Assembly (NCBI GenBank): GCA_963665455.1
Contig: OY762279.1
Coordinates: 1-64,000 of the forward strand
Direction: 5' to 3'
Length of the DNA stretch: 64,000 nucleotides
DNA from: VXNE01 sp963665455
GTDB taxonomy: Bacteria; Pseudomonadota; Gammaproteobacteria; Pseudomonadales; Azotimanducaceae
Below the pieces are notes generated by a model. It made no database searches, was not told where the DNA came from, and saw only the letters and a list, made by a program, of their open reading frames with translations. Position numbers and translations under genes: made by a program. Of the stretch, positions 27,649 through 37,313 are shown one piece after another; position 1 is the stretch's first letter, and each line of letters opens with the position of its first letter.

Positions 27649-30498
27649 ATGACCCCCCAAGAGTTCATCTCCAAGTGGCGCGTCTCCGAACTCAAGGAGC
27701 GCTCCGCCGCCCAGGAGCACTTCATCGACCTCTGCCGCCTGCTCGGCGAGCCCACCCCGGCGGAGGCCGATCCCACGGGTGAGCGCTACTGCTTCGAGCG
27801 CGGCGCCCGCAAGGACACCGGCGGCGACGGCTGGGCCGACGTCTGGAAGCGGCACTGCTTCGCGTGGGAGTACAAGGGCAAGCACGCGGACCTCGACGCG
27901 GCCTTCAACCAACTGCGCCAGTACGCCCTCGCGCTGGAGAACCCGCCGCTCCTGATCGTCTCCGACATGGCGCGGTTCCGCGTCCGCACCAACTGGACGA
28001 ACAGCGTCAGCGAAACCCACGAGTTCGCCCTCGATGACCTCGCCGACGCGGAGGTGCGGGACCGGCTCCGCTGGGCGATGTCCGACCCGGAGCGGCTGCG
28101 TCCCGGCGAGAGCCGCCAGGCGTTGACGGAACGGGCCGCGGCGACCTTCGCGGAACTTGCCCAGTCCCTGCGGGACCGGGGCCACGATCCCGGGATCGTC
28201 GCGCACTTCGTCAACCGCCTCGTGTTCTGCATGTTCGCGGAGGATGTCGGGCTGCTGCCGGACGACATGTTCACGCGCTTGCTCGAACACTCCCGGCGGC
28301 GGCCCGACGAGTTCGCGGCGCTGGCCCAAGAGCTCTTCGGCGCGATGTGTACCGGGGGCCGGGTCGGCTTCGAAACGGTGGCCTGGTTCAACGGCGGCCT
28401 CTTTGACGACGACCACGCGCTGCCCCTCGAACGGGCCGAGATCGTGACCACCTTGAAGGCCGCGGCCCTCGATTGGTCGCAGATCGACCCGTCCATCCTC
28501 GGCACGTTGTTCGAGCGGGGCCTCGACCCGGACAAGCGCTCGCAACTCGGCGCGCACTACACGGATCGGGACAAGATCCTGCGCATCGTCGAGCCGACGG
28601 TGGTCCGGCCGTTGCTCGCGGAGTGGGAGACCGCCAAGGCCGGCATCGCCGCGGCGGTCGAGCGCGCCGACGCCGCCGGGAACCGGGCCGCCCGAACGCG
28701 GCTGCGGCGCGACGCGGAGCAACGCTTGCGCGCCTTCCTGGAACGGCTGCGGAAGTTCACCGTGCTGGACCCCGCCTGCGGGTCCGGCAACTTCCTCTAC
28801 CTGGCGTTGCAGGCGCTCAAGGACCTCGAGCACCGGGTGCAGTTGGAGGCGGAGGCGCTCGGGCTGCAACGGTCGTTCCCGGCGGTTGGCCCCGCGAGCG
28901 TGCGCGGCATCGAGGTGAACGCCTACGCGGCCGAGTTGGCGCGGGTGTCCGTCTGGATCGGCGAGATTCAGTGGATGCGCCGCAACGGGTTCACGGAATC
29001 CCGCGACCCGATCCTGAAGCCCCTCGACACCATCGAGTGTCGCGACGCGATCGTCTCCCCCGACGCCGGCGAGCCGGACTGGCCGGACGTCGACGCCGTG
29101 ATCGGCAACCCGCCGTTCCTGGGTGGCAAGCTGCTGAATGCCGGATTGGGCGAGGAGTACGTCTCGAAGGCCTTCGGTGTTTATGCCGGGCGGGTTCCGG
29201 CGGAGGCCGATCTGGTCTGCTACTGGTTCGTCAAGGCCGGGGAGCACGTGGCGCGTGGGGGCGCGCGGCGCGTCGGCTTGGTCGCCACCAACTCCATCCG
29301 GGGCGGGGCGAACCGCCGTGCCTTGCAGGCCGCGACCGAGGACCGGCCGATCTTCGACGCGTGGAGCGACGAGCCGTGGGTGATCGACGGCGCGGCGGTG
29401 CGGGTGTCTCTGGTGTGCTTCGCGCACGCGGACGACGATGCCCTCGTCGAGCGGCGCCTGGATGGCGCGGTGGTGGATGCCGTACACGCCGACCTGACGG
29501 CGCAACGCGGGCGTTCCGGGCTCGATCTCACTCAAGCGCAGCGGCTCTATGCCAATGGCGGGATCGCGTTCATGGGGGACACCAAGGGCGGACCCTTCGA
29601 CGTGCCGGGCAGCCGCGCCCGCGAATGGCTGGGCGAACCCGCGAACCCGAACGGCCGGCCGAACTCGGACGTGCTCACGCCCTGGCGTAACGGGATGGAC
29701 GTGACCCGGCGCCCGGCGGACAAGTGGATCGTCGACTTCGGCTGGAACATGGCGCGGGAGGAGGCGGCCCTGTATGAGGCACCGTTCCAGCACGCGCAGG
29801 AGCATGTCCATCCGATGCGGCAACGGAACCGACGCGCGTCCTACCGCACCTATTGGTGGCGTCATGTCGAGCCGAGGCAGGGGATGTGGCGTGCGCTTGA
29901 AGGGTTGTCCCGCTACATCGCGACACCGCGTCTCGCCAAGCATCGGCTCTTTGTCTGGTTGGATGCGCGGATCTGCCCGGACAGCCAACTGATCGTCATC
30001 GCCCGCGACGACGACGTGACCTTCGGCATCCTGCACAGCCGGTTTCACGAGGCGTGGTCGCTGCGGCTCGGCACCAGCTTGGAGGACCGTCCCCGTTACA
30101 CGCCCTCGAGCACGTTCGAGACCTTCCCCTTCCCGGAGGGCCTGTCCCCGGATCTCCCGGCGAGCGCCCATGCGAACGACCCGCGCGCCACGGCCATCGC
30201 GGACGCCGCCCGCCGGCTCGTCGAACTCCGCGACCGCTGGCTGAACCCACCAGAATGGGTGGAGTGGATCGAGGAGCCGGCGCCGGGCTACCCGCCGCGC
30301 CCGGTGCCGCGCGACGACGATGCGGCCAAGGCCCTAAAGGCCCGGACGCTTACGAAGCTCTACAACGACCGACCGCAATGGCTTGCCGACGCCCACGCCG
30401 CCCTCGATGCGGCCGCGGCAGCGGCCTACGGGTGGCCGGCCGACATTCAGGAGGAAGATGCGCTGGATGCGCTGTTGGGCCTGAATCTCCGGAGGTAG
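27649..30498 (+). CDS. MmeI-like type IIL single-chain restriction endonuclease/DNA methyltransferase
   Basis: 949 aa. The N-terminal domain has a PD-(D/E)xK nuclease core: Asp64, Glu74 and Lys76 (DVWKRHCFAWEYK), the same D-x9-ExK spacing as the MmeI nuclease. A helical connector follows. The adenine methyltransferase part has motif I DPACGSGNF at 374-382 and motif IV NPPF at 487-490, i.e. an N6-adenine enzyme. The C-terminal third is the target-recognition region. One chain therefore cuts and methylates, as in type IIL enzymes (MmeI is 919 aa). No separate restriction or specificity gene is needed. Many homologues are annotated only as methyltransferases. Confidence 0.85.
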   Translation: MTPQEFISKWRVSELKERSAAQEHFIDLCRLLGEPTPAEADPTGERYCFERGARKDTGGDGWADVWKRHCFAWEYKGKHADLDAAFNQLRQYALALENPPLLIVSDMARFRVRTNWTNSVSETHEFALDDLADAEVRDRLRWAMSDPERLRPGESRQALTERAAATFAELAQSLRDRGHDPGIVAHFVNRLVFCMFAEDVGLLPDDMFTRLLEHSRRRPDEFAALAQELFGAMCTGGRVGFETVAWFNGGLFDDDHALPLERAEIVTTLKAAALDWSQIDPSILGTLFERGLDPDKRSQLGAHYTDRDKILRIVEPTVVRPLLAEWETAKAGIAAAVERADAAGNRAARTRLRRDAEQRLRAFLERLRKFTVLDPACGSGNFLYLALQALKDLEHRVQLEAEALGLQRSFPAVGPASVRGIEVNAYAAELARVSVWIGEIQWMRRNGFTESRDPILKPLDTIECRDAIVSPDAGEPDWPDVDAVIGNPPFLGGKLLNAGLGEEYVSKAFGVYAGRVPAEADLVCYWFVKAGEHVARGGARRVGLVATNSIRGGANRRALQAATEDRPIFDAWSDEPWVIDGAAVRVSLVCFAHADDDALVERRLDGAVVDAVHADLTAQRGRSGLDLTQAQRLYANGGIAFMGDTKGGPFDVPGSRAREWLGEPANPNGRPNSDVLTPWRNGMDVTRRPADKWIVDFGWNMAREEAALYEAPFQHAQEHVHPMRQRNRRASYRTYWWRHVEPRQGMWRALEGLSRYIATPRLAKHRLFVWLDARICPDSQLIVIARDDDVTFGILHSRFHEAWSLRLGTSLEDRPRYTPSSTFETFPFPEGLSPDLPASAHANDPRATAIADAARRLVELRDRWLNPPEWVEWIEEPAPGYPPRPVPRDDDAAKALKARTLTKLYNDRPQWLADAHAALDAAAAAAYGWPADIQEEDALDALLGLNLRR

Positions 30499-30538
30499 CG
30501 GTCCAACGCAACGACTTGGTCAGTTGCAGCGGGTACGG

Positions 30539-30973
30539 TCATCGGATCGGCCCACGAAGGGGGTTGATGTGGTCGGTGTCGGCGAAATGGCGGTCGTTGT
30601 CCGTGACGACTATGCACTCGTTGGCAACAGCTATGGCTGCGATCATGGTGTCGATCGCGCTGCGGGAACGTCCGGTCGCCTTGCCGCGGGCCATGAGTTC
30701 GGCCCAGACAAGAGCTGCGGATTCGTCGAAGGCGAGAATGCGTCCGGCGAACAGGGTGGACGGGCCGTCCGGACCGGCGAACCAAGCCTCCAATCGGTCG
30801 CGTCGGCGGCCGGTTGGTTGCTCGAGCACTCCACGGCGCACTTCCGCTATGGTGAGCGTGGAGATAAACAGATCGTCATCGGGTTGCTGAGCCAGCCAGG
30901 CGAGTAGGTGTTCGGATGGGGCGGGCTTGGCGACGTTGCTGATGACGTTCGTATCGAGAAGGTATCGGCTCAC
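30539..30973 (-). CDS. vapC: PIN-domain toxin, VapC-type
   Basis: 144 aa. PIN-fold RNase with the acidic tetrad visible: Asp7 (YLLDTNVISN), Glu44 (TIAEVRRGV), Asp108 (AIDTMIAA) and Asp125/Asp127 (VVTDNDRHF). VapC toxins cleave tRNA or rRNA. Its ATG overlaps the antitoxin stop by 4 bp, the normal coupling of vapBC. It is convergent with the MmeI-like gene (40 bp between stops). Every catalytic residue is intact. Confidence 0.92.
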   Translation of the reverse strand: MSRYLLDTNVISNVAKPAPSEHLLAWLAQQPDDDLFISTLTIAEVRRGVLEQPTGRRRDRLEAWFAGPDGPSTLFAGRILAFDESAALVWAELMARGKATGRSRSAIDTMIAAIAVANECIVVTDNDRHFADTDHINPLRGPIR

Positions 30974-31272
30974 AGGTCAGTTTCGCGGCCGGTCTCGAAT
31001 GGTCGCATTGACGTCAGATCGATGTCGCCGAGCGGGGCACGGCGAAGCGCTTCCAGAACTCCTCCCTTCTTGGGCGGCGTGGAGTCGAGGCTCCGACTGA
31101 GGGAGCGACGCAGATGATCGGCTTCTGGCTCGTCTTTGGCGAGACGCTTGGCCAGCGCACGGATTAGGGGGCGGTCACCCGGACGCCCTAGGACCTCGAA
31201 GCGCATCAGACCGCGCTCCGCCAACCGACTGCGGTAGTTCCGAACAGCACGTCTCCGAGATGTCTCGCTCAT
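30970..31272 (-). CDS. vapB: Antitoxin partner of the PIN toxin (VapB-like)
   Basis: 100 aa from the ATG at 31272, with GAAAGG upstream. Begins SETSRRRAVRNYRSRLAERG and continues FEVLGRPGDRPLIRALAKRL, a basic DNA-binding-like N-terminus seen in a family of antitoxins paired with PIN toxins. The C-terminal segment (PKKGGVLEALRRAPLGDIDL) is the likely toxin-embracing tail. It overlaps vapC by 4 bp and probably represses its own promoter through the inverted repeat just upstream. Confidence 0.82.
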   Translation of the reverse strand: MSETSRRRAVRNYRSRLAERGLMRFEVLGRPGDRPLIRALAKRLAKDEPEADHLRRSLSRSLDSTPPKKGGVLEALRRAPLGDIDLTSMRPFETGRETDL

Positions 31273-31295
31273 GATCGACCTTTCCGAATGCGAGG

Positions 31296-31317
31296 TTACC
31301 TGTAATATACCCGGTAA
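31296..31317. promoter_or_regulatory. Inverted repeat in the vapBC promoter region
   Basis: TTACC at 31296-31300 and GGTAA at 31313-31317 form a 22 bp imperfect palindrome. It covers a TATATT-like -10 element on the minus strand (about 31309-31304), some 32 bp before the vapB start. Position and AT content suggest the autoregulatory operator of the pair. Confidence 0.5.
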
Positions 31318-31369
31318 TCTGCGGGAGAGGTAGCTGCTATATGTGGCGAATGTAGTTTGCACACCCCCT

Positions 31370-32581
<1,212 letters not shown>

Positions 32582-32659
32582 GGTCTTGTCGTCCCTGATG
32601 GCAGGTTCATCACTGCGGCACCACGCGGAGGCCGTGCTTCCTTGCGGAGTCGGAGCGGC

Positions 32660-32914
32660 TTAGCCCGCTCGCGCCCCCAGGTACTCCATGATGTCCCGCG
32701 ACTCGTACAGCCACCGCACTTCGCCGTCCTCGGACGTGATCCTGAGGCACGGCACGGTTGCCCGCCCGCCGCCCTCGCGTAGCTCGCGGTCCGCCTCGCG
32801 GTCGAGCATCGTGTCGCGCTCGGGGATGTCGATGCCGGCGTCCGCCAGGAAGGCGCGCACGCGGCGGCAGAACATGCACCAGTCCTGTTTGTAGAGTACG
32901 TACTGTTCGCTCAT
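32660..32914 (-). CDS. Glutaredoxin-like protein
   Basis: 84 aa. Thioredoxin fold of glutaredoxin size, with the active site CMFC (Cys13, Cys16), the cis-Pro segment ATVPCLRI, and a GSH-side motif near ESRDIMEYL. It resembles the short glutaredoxins whose N-terminal sequence is YVLYKQDWCMFCRRV. It is divergent from the DsbA-like gene, with 27 bp between the starts, so the two thiol-redox genes share a control region. Confidence 0.87.
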   Translation of the reverse strand: MSEQYVLYKQDWCMFCRRVRAFLADAGIDIPERDTMLDREADRELREGGGRATVPCLRITSEDGEVRWLYESRDIMEYLGARAG

Positions 32915-32941
32915 CTCGGCGATTGTGACACACTGCACGCC

Positions 32942-33706
32942 GTGGCCAATAGACGCGCTAAACATCACAGACATCACGTGCGGCAAGCCGAGCGGCTGCG
33001 GCGGATTCGGATCGGCGTCGCCGCCGCCATGGGCGTGGTGGCGGTCATCCTCGGGGTCGTGGGACTCATCTACGGCACGGGCGCCGACGTGGGGGGCGAA
33101 CTCGCCGAGGGAGACCACTACCGCGTGGTGGCCGGGGCGGAGGACGCCCAGCGTACCTTGGAAGTCGTCGAGTACTTCTCCTACGCCTGCGTCCACTGCC
33201 GGAACTTCGACCCGCTCATCGAGGACTGGAAGGGCACGTTGCCCGAGGGCGTCCGCTTCCGGCGCGCCCACGTGGCCTTCAACCCGAGCGTCGCACTCCT
33301 GGCCCGTGCCCACGTCGCGCTGGAGCAGCAGGGAGCGCTAGACGCCAACCACGAGCGAATCTTCCGCGCCCTGCACGACCGCAATCGCCAGTTCGCCACG
33401 GCGGAGGCGCTGGCCGACTACGTGGATGGTTTCGGCATTGACCGCGAGGCGTTCCTAACCGCCCTGCGCTCGCCGCGCGTGGCGCGGACCGTCGAGCAGA
33501 ACGCCCGGGCGTTCCGCGACATGTCGCTCGTGGCGGTGCCGTCGCTCACGGTGGCCGGGAAGTACGTGGTCAACATGGACATCGGGCGCAAGCAGGCGCT
33601 CGAAGTTGTCGACGAGTTGTTGCGCGCGGAGTTGGCTAGGCGGGCGGCGGAGCCCGGACAGGGCGCGCCACCGGACGCGGCGAGCGCCGAGGACGACACG
33701 GGATAG
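32942..33706 (+). CDS. Membrane-anchored DsbA-family thiol:disulfide protein
   Basis: 254 aa from a GTG. A basic N-terminus (residues 1-22) is followed by one transmembrane helix at 23-43, so the thioredoxin domain should face the periplasm. The active site is CVHC (Cys83-Cys86) in YFSYACVHCRNFDP, with the helical insertion at about 130-190 and the cis-Pro loop VAVPSLTVAGKY. The last 30 residues are a Pro/Glu/Asp-rich tail. The domain order matches DsbA/DSBA-like oxidoreductases found in many gammaproteobacteria with an uncleaved anchor. Confidence 0.87.
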   Translation: MANRRAKHHRHHVRQAERLRRIRIGVAAAMGVVAVILGVVGLIYGTGADVGGELAEGDHYRVVAGAEDAQRTLEVVEYFSYACVHCRNFDPLIEDWKGTLPEGVRFRRAHVAFNPSVALLARAHVALEQQGALDANHERIFRALHDRNRQFATAEALADYVDGFGIDREAFLTALRSPRVARTVEQNARAFRDMSLVAVPSLTVAGKYVVNMDIGRKQALEVVDELLRAELARRAAEPGQGAPPDAASAEDDTG

Positions 33707-33780
33707 CGGCAAGCCCGACAACCGTGCCGGGGCGCTTGCCGTAGAATGCGCGTTTCCCCCTCCTTGGACGAAACCATGCC

Positions 33781-34284
33781 ATGTACCGTGTCCGCTCGTT
33801 CCTACTCGCCGCCTGCCTCGCCATGCTTGCCGGAGGTTGTGCCGAACCGTCCGAACCGTCCGAACCGGCCGACCCGCCGGCGGAGGATGCCGTAGTGGCG
33901 GCGCCAACGGATGGTGCGGCGTTTCTGGAGGAGAACGGCCGGCGCGAGGGCGTGGTGACGCTTCCATCGGGGCTCCAATACGAGGTGCTCGCCGAGGGCG
34001 ACGGCGCGACGCCGGGTCCCACCAGCATGGTCACCACCCACTACCACGGCACGCTGATCGACGGCACGGTGTTCGACAGCTCGGTACAGCGCGGCCGGCC
34101 GGCTTCGTTTCCGGTGAACGGCGTCATCGCCGGCTGGACGGAGGCGCTGCAACTGATGCAGGTGGGCGACAAGTGGCGACTGTTCCTGCCGCCGGAGCTC
34201 GCCTACGGCGACCGGGGTGCCGGGGGCGCCATTGGCCCGGGCGCCACCCTCATCTTCGAGGTGGAGTTGCTCGAAGTGCGGTGA
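33781..34284 (+). CDS. FKBP-type peptidyl-prolyl isomerase, lipoprotein
   Basis: 167 aa. Signal peptide with lipobox LAGGC (Cys20), then a linker repeating SEP (AEPSEPSEPADPP). The FKBP domain spans about 55-167: YEVLAEGDGATPGPTSMVTT, YHGTLIDGTVFDSSVQRGRP, PVNGVIAGWTEALQLMQVGD and PPELAYGDRGAGG are the family blocks. It probably assists folding of envelope proteins on the periplasmic side. It lies 74 bp after the DsbA-like gene on the same strand, so both may serve envelope protein folding. Confidence 0.9.
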   Translation: MYRVRSFLLAACLAMLAGGCAEPSEPSEPADPPAEDAVVAAPTDGAAFLEENGRREGVVTLPSGLQYEVLAEGDGATPGPTSMVTTHYHGTLIDGTVFDSSVQRGRPASFPVNGVIAGWTEALQLMQVGDKWRLFLPPELAYGDRGAGGAIGPGATLIFEVELLEVR

Positions 34285-34293
34285 TGTCCGCGG

Positions 34294-34716
34294 TCAAGCC
34301 GTGATCGGCGCCAGCCGGTTGTGCAGCTCGACGATCCAGGGCGGCAGGATGCTCGGGTCGCCCTGGATGGCCGGCTGCGGCGCGTCCGGGTCCGGTGGCT
34401 GTTTCTCGCGCTCGGCTAGGTATTCCGGGGTGTACACGGTGCGGGCGCCGGGCAGGGCGGCTTCATAGTCGCCGCCCATTCGGAGATCGACGTCGTCGCG
34501 CTCGCCCGAGCCCACCTCCACGGAATCGCCGTCCACGTAGAAGTACCACGCCGCCGTGCCGGACGGCGCGACATGGGTCGGCGCGCCGGTGAACACCTCG
34601 CACACGCTGAACTTGATGTCTGGCGTCCCGTGGGTGGCGATCAGGTCCTCGAGCACCTCGCGCGCGGCGTCCACCCATGCGGGGCCGGCGAAGTCGACTT
34701 TGGCCGTCGTGTTCAT
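34294..34716 (-). CDS. Hypothetical protein, possibly SCP2-like
   Basis: 140 aa, no signal peptide or membrane segment. The middle part (AWYFYVDGDSVEVGSGERDD then VDLRMGGDYEAALP) resembles the lipid-binding SCP2 fold, where D(V/L)R(M/I) and a following Y-rich segment recur, but this is weak. It lies 30 bp downstream of the phytanoyl-CoA dioxygenase gene on the same strand, which suggests a shared role in lipid or CoA-ester metabolism. The function is not assigned. Confidence 0.6.
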   Translation of the reverse strand: MNTTAKVDFAGPAWVDAAREVLEDLIATHGTPDIKFSVCEVFTGAPTHVAPSGTAAWYFYVDGDSVEVGSGERDDVDLRMGGDYEAALPGARTVYTPEYLAEREKQPPDPDAPQPAIQGDPSILPPWIVELHNRLAPITA

Positions 34717-34746
34717 GCTTGCTCCTTGCTCCGTTGCAGTCGAGGA

Positions 34747-35652
34747 CTACGCGAACGGGTCCGTGCCCGTGTTCACCATATCGCCGACCTTCTCTTGGTC
34801 CGGGTCCTCCTTGAAGGGGTAGAGGTGCGTGCCCAGCACCTGCTGCAAAGCCGGGTGCTTCTGGACGAACTGCGGCGACAGGTCGTCCTCCCACATGGTG
34901 ATGCGCTGCATGTGGCGGCGCATGTAGACCTGCACGAGGGTGACCCGGAGCCCGGGGTTCGTGCGGGGCACGGAGGCGTGCCAGGTCGCCCCGTTCCAGA
35001 GGGCGAGGGAGCCGGCCTTGCCGATGAGCGGCACGGTCTGGAAGGGCGTCTTTTCGATGTCCTCCTCGTGCGGCAGGGTGGCGCGGCCGAAACGGTGGCT
35101 GCCCGGCACGAAGATGGTGGGGCCGTCCTCCGCGCCGTTGTAGTCCGTACACAGCCAGGACGCGTTGGCGACGTGCGCGATGCTCCCGCCCCCGGGCGGG
35201 ATGCCGTGGGAGTCGCTGTGCAGGCGGAGCTGCTGCCGGTCGCTGTCGCCGTTGCTGCCGTTGGCCTGGGGCTTAATGATCCAGGTGTGGCCGGAGAGGA
35301 TGGCGCTGTTGCCGAGCAGCCAGTGGACGAGCGCCAGCATGCGGGGATTCGTGGCGGCTTCGACGAAGACCTCGTCCTCTTCCATCAGGAGCCAGGAGTG
35401 CTTGACCTGCTCCTGGGAGATCGACGCGGTGCGGTAGTCGTCGATCTTGATGCCGTTGCGCTTCTCGCACGCCCGCAGGATGGCGTTGCGCAGCCGTTCA
35501 ACGAAATCCTCGCTGACCCCCATCTTCTCGGGCGGCACGACGGTCATCCCGTACGCTTCGAGTTCGACGACGTGCTTCGTGAGTCCGTACTCGTCGAGTT
35601 CCTTGACGAGTGGGTCGACGTTGGGGGAGGTGCCGTATTCCGAGATGTCCAT
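34747..35652 (-). CDS. Phytanoyl-CoA dioxygenase (PhyH) family protein
   Basis: 301 aa. Start ATG at 35652; the longer frame to 35721 runs into the divergent gene's start. Non-heme Fe(II)/2-oxoglutarate dioxygenase: LRLHSDSHGIPPGGGSIAHV supplies the HxD facial-triad pair and NGATWHASVPRTNPGLRVTL the distal His and the 2-oxoglutarate-binding Arg. The enclosed loop TIFVPGSHRFGRA is a PhyH hallmark. Family members hydroxylate many lipids and small molecules besides phytanoyl-CoA. It is divergent from the CoA transferase gene (67 bp between starts). Confidence 0.87.
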   Translation of the reverse strand: MDISEYGTSPNVDPLVKELDEYGLTKHVVELEAYGMTVVPPEKMGVSEDFVERLRNAILRACEKRNGIKIDDYRTASISQEQVKHSWLLMEEDEVFVEAATNPRMLALVHWLLGNSAILSGHTWIIKPQANGSNGDSDRQQLRLHSDSHGIPPGGGSIAHVANASWLCTDYNGAEDGPTIFVPGSHRFGRATLPHEEDIEKTPFQTVPLIGKAGSLALWNGATWHASVPRTNPGLRVTLVQVYMRRHMQRITMWEDDLSPQFVQKHPALQQVLGTHLYPFKEDPDQEKVGDMVNTGTDPFA

Positions 35653-35719
35653 GGTCGTCCGTTTGCCAGTGGTGGTGGGGCCGACGATACTACCGTACAT
35701 CGAACGAGGTTGAGTACCC

Positions 35720-36889
35720 ATGAGCGGTCCCCTGAGTGCCTATCGCGTCGTCGACCTCACGTCGATGGTTTCCGGCCCCTACGCCACCCAGCTCCTCGCC
35801 GACCAAGGCGCGGACGTGATCAAGGTCGAAACCCTGGGCGGCGACCTGATGCGCCATGCCGGTCCCGCCCGGGGCGGGATGAGCGCGGCGTTCCTGTGCA
35901 ACAACCGCGGCAAGCGCTCCGTCGCCCTCGACCTCAAGCAGGAACGCGCCATGGGCGTCCTCGAGCGGCTGATCGAGACGGCGGACGTGTTCGTGCAGAA
36001 CTTCCGCCCGGGCGCGGCCGAGCGCATGGGTCTTGGAGAGGAGCGCGTACGGGCGCTGCGGCCGGACATCGTCTACGTATCCATCAGCGGCTTCGGCGAG
36101 TCCGGGCCGTACGTCCACAAGCGCGTCTACGACCCGGTGATCCAGGCGCTCTCCGGCGTCATGGACATGCAGGGCGGCAAGGAGTCGCCGCGCTACATGA
36201 AGACCATCCTGCCGGACAAGCTGACGGCGGTGACGGCGGCCCAGGCGATCACGGCGGCGCTCCTCGGCCGGGAGCGTACGGGCAAGGGCGACCACGTGCG
36301 GCTGGCGATGCTGGACGTCACCGTGGTCTGGATGTGGCCGGACGGATTCCTGAACCACACCCTGATCGGCGAGGGCGTGTCCGACCCGATTCCGATGGAC
36401 ACGTATGACCTTGCCTTCGAGACCTCCGATGGCCACATGGTGGCGTTCGTGGCCTCGGACGACGAATGGCGTGGCTTTGCGGACGCGGTGGGCCGGCCGG
36501 AGTTGGTCACGGACGAACGCTTCAAGGATTTGTCGTCACGCGTGGCGCACTACGGCGAGGTGTTCGACGTGATGCGCGAGGCGTTGCGTTCCCGGACCAC
36601 CGCGGAATGGACGGCCAAGCTCGACGAGGAGCAGGTGCCGACCGCCCGGGTGAACCAGATCGAGGACGTGTTCGAGGATCCGCAGATCGCGCGGAACGCG
36701 GTCATTCGCCGCATCGAGCACCCGGAAGGCGGGGCTGCCTGGGAGGCGCGCCCGGCGGCGCGTTTCGATAAGCATGCGCTGGACCCCGGGGCGCCCGCGC
36801 CGATGCTCGGGCAGCACACCGAAGAGGTGTTGGCGGAGCTGGGGGTCGACGACGTGGCGGCGCTGCGGCGGGCGTCCGAGGTGGGGTAG
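35720..36889 (+). CDS. CoA transferase, family III (CaiB/BaiF type)
   Basis: 389 aa. Family III CoA transferases move CoA between carboxylic acids through an aspartyl-CoA intermediate. Blocks seen are YRVVDLTSMVSGPYATQLLA, DVIKVETLGGDLMRH, NNRGKRSVALDLKQERA and YVSISGFGESGPYVHK. The C-terminal part has PTARVNQIEDVFEDPQIARN, also typical. The catalytic Asp is expected shortly after the ADVFVQNFRPGAAERMG block. Neighbouring PhyH, enoyl-CoA hydratase and acyl-CoA synthetases support a general acyl-CoA economy, but the acid substrate is unknown. Confidence 0.88.
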   Translation: MSGPLSAYRVVDLTSMVSGPYATQLLADQGADVIKVETLGGDLMRHAGPARGGMSAAFLCNNRGKRSVALDLKQERAMGVLERLIETADVFVQNFRPGAAERMGLGEERVRALRPDIVYVSISGFGESGPYVHKRVYDPVIQALSGVMDMQGGKESPRYMKTILPDKLTAVTAAQAITAALLGRERTGKGDHVRLAMLDVTVVWMWPDGFLNHTLIGEGVSDPIPMDTYDLAFETSDGHMVAFVASDDEWRGFADAVGRPELVTDERFKDLSSRVAHYGEVFDVMREALRSRTTAEWTAKLDEEQVPTARVNQIEDVFEDPQIARNAVIRRIEHPEGGAAWEARPAARFDKHALDPGAPAPMLGQHTEEVLAELGVDDVAALRRASEVG

Positions 36890-37313
36890 CCTCGCGTCCG
36901 CGCGGTTGGTGCAGGCAGGACAGGCGATTCGGACATGGGTCCAGCGTGCAGACACGTAGGGGCCTTCCGTAAGGGTAGCCGTATCTGCCTCTGGCCGCGC
37001 CGAGGCAGACGGCGAGATTCGTGCCGTGCGGCGTGGGGCCAACTCCCTCGCCCCCGTGTAGGAGTTGGACTCCAGTCGGTCCCGCCCGCCCACTCCGTAC
37101 GCAATGGAACGCCTCCGCTCGATTCCTAGCCCGTAGCGTGGCCGTTGAAGCACCGGAACACGAAGAAGCTTGCAGGTCACTGTTGAGGCCGCTCGCGCGG
37201 GTAAAGCCTGCGCCCACAGCTCGGCACGTGAGATGTCGGATTGGAGCCCAATTCGTGTGATTCTGTCGTTTTTATGCTATAAGGCGCACTTGCATCGCCC
37301 AAGCAGGTCCATC
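36890..37313. other. Intergenic region, GC to AT transition upstream of rloA
   Basis: 424 bp without a convincing gene. The first about 250 bp are as GC-rich as the neighbours; the last about 100 bp are visibly AT-richer and contain TTTTTATGCTATAAGG (37268-37283) with possible -10 hexamers TATGCT or TATAAG about 30-40 bp before rloA. No direct repeats or tRNA end were seen to mark an insertion site. Confidence 0.5.

Noticed and set aside
36890..37200. Possible tRNA or phage attachment site upstream of rloA
   Set aside because: No cloverleaf-like sequence or direct repeat with the 39.3 kb side could be seen.
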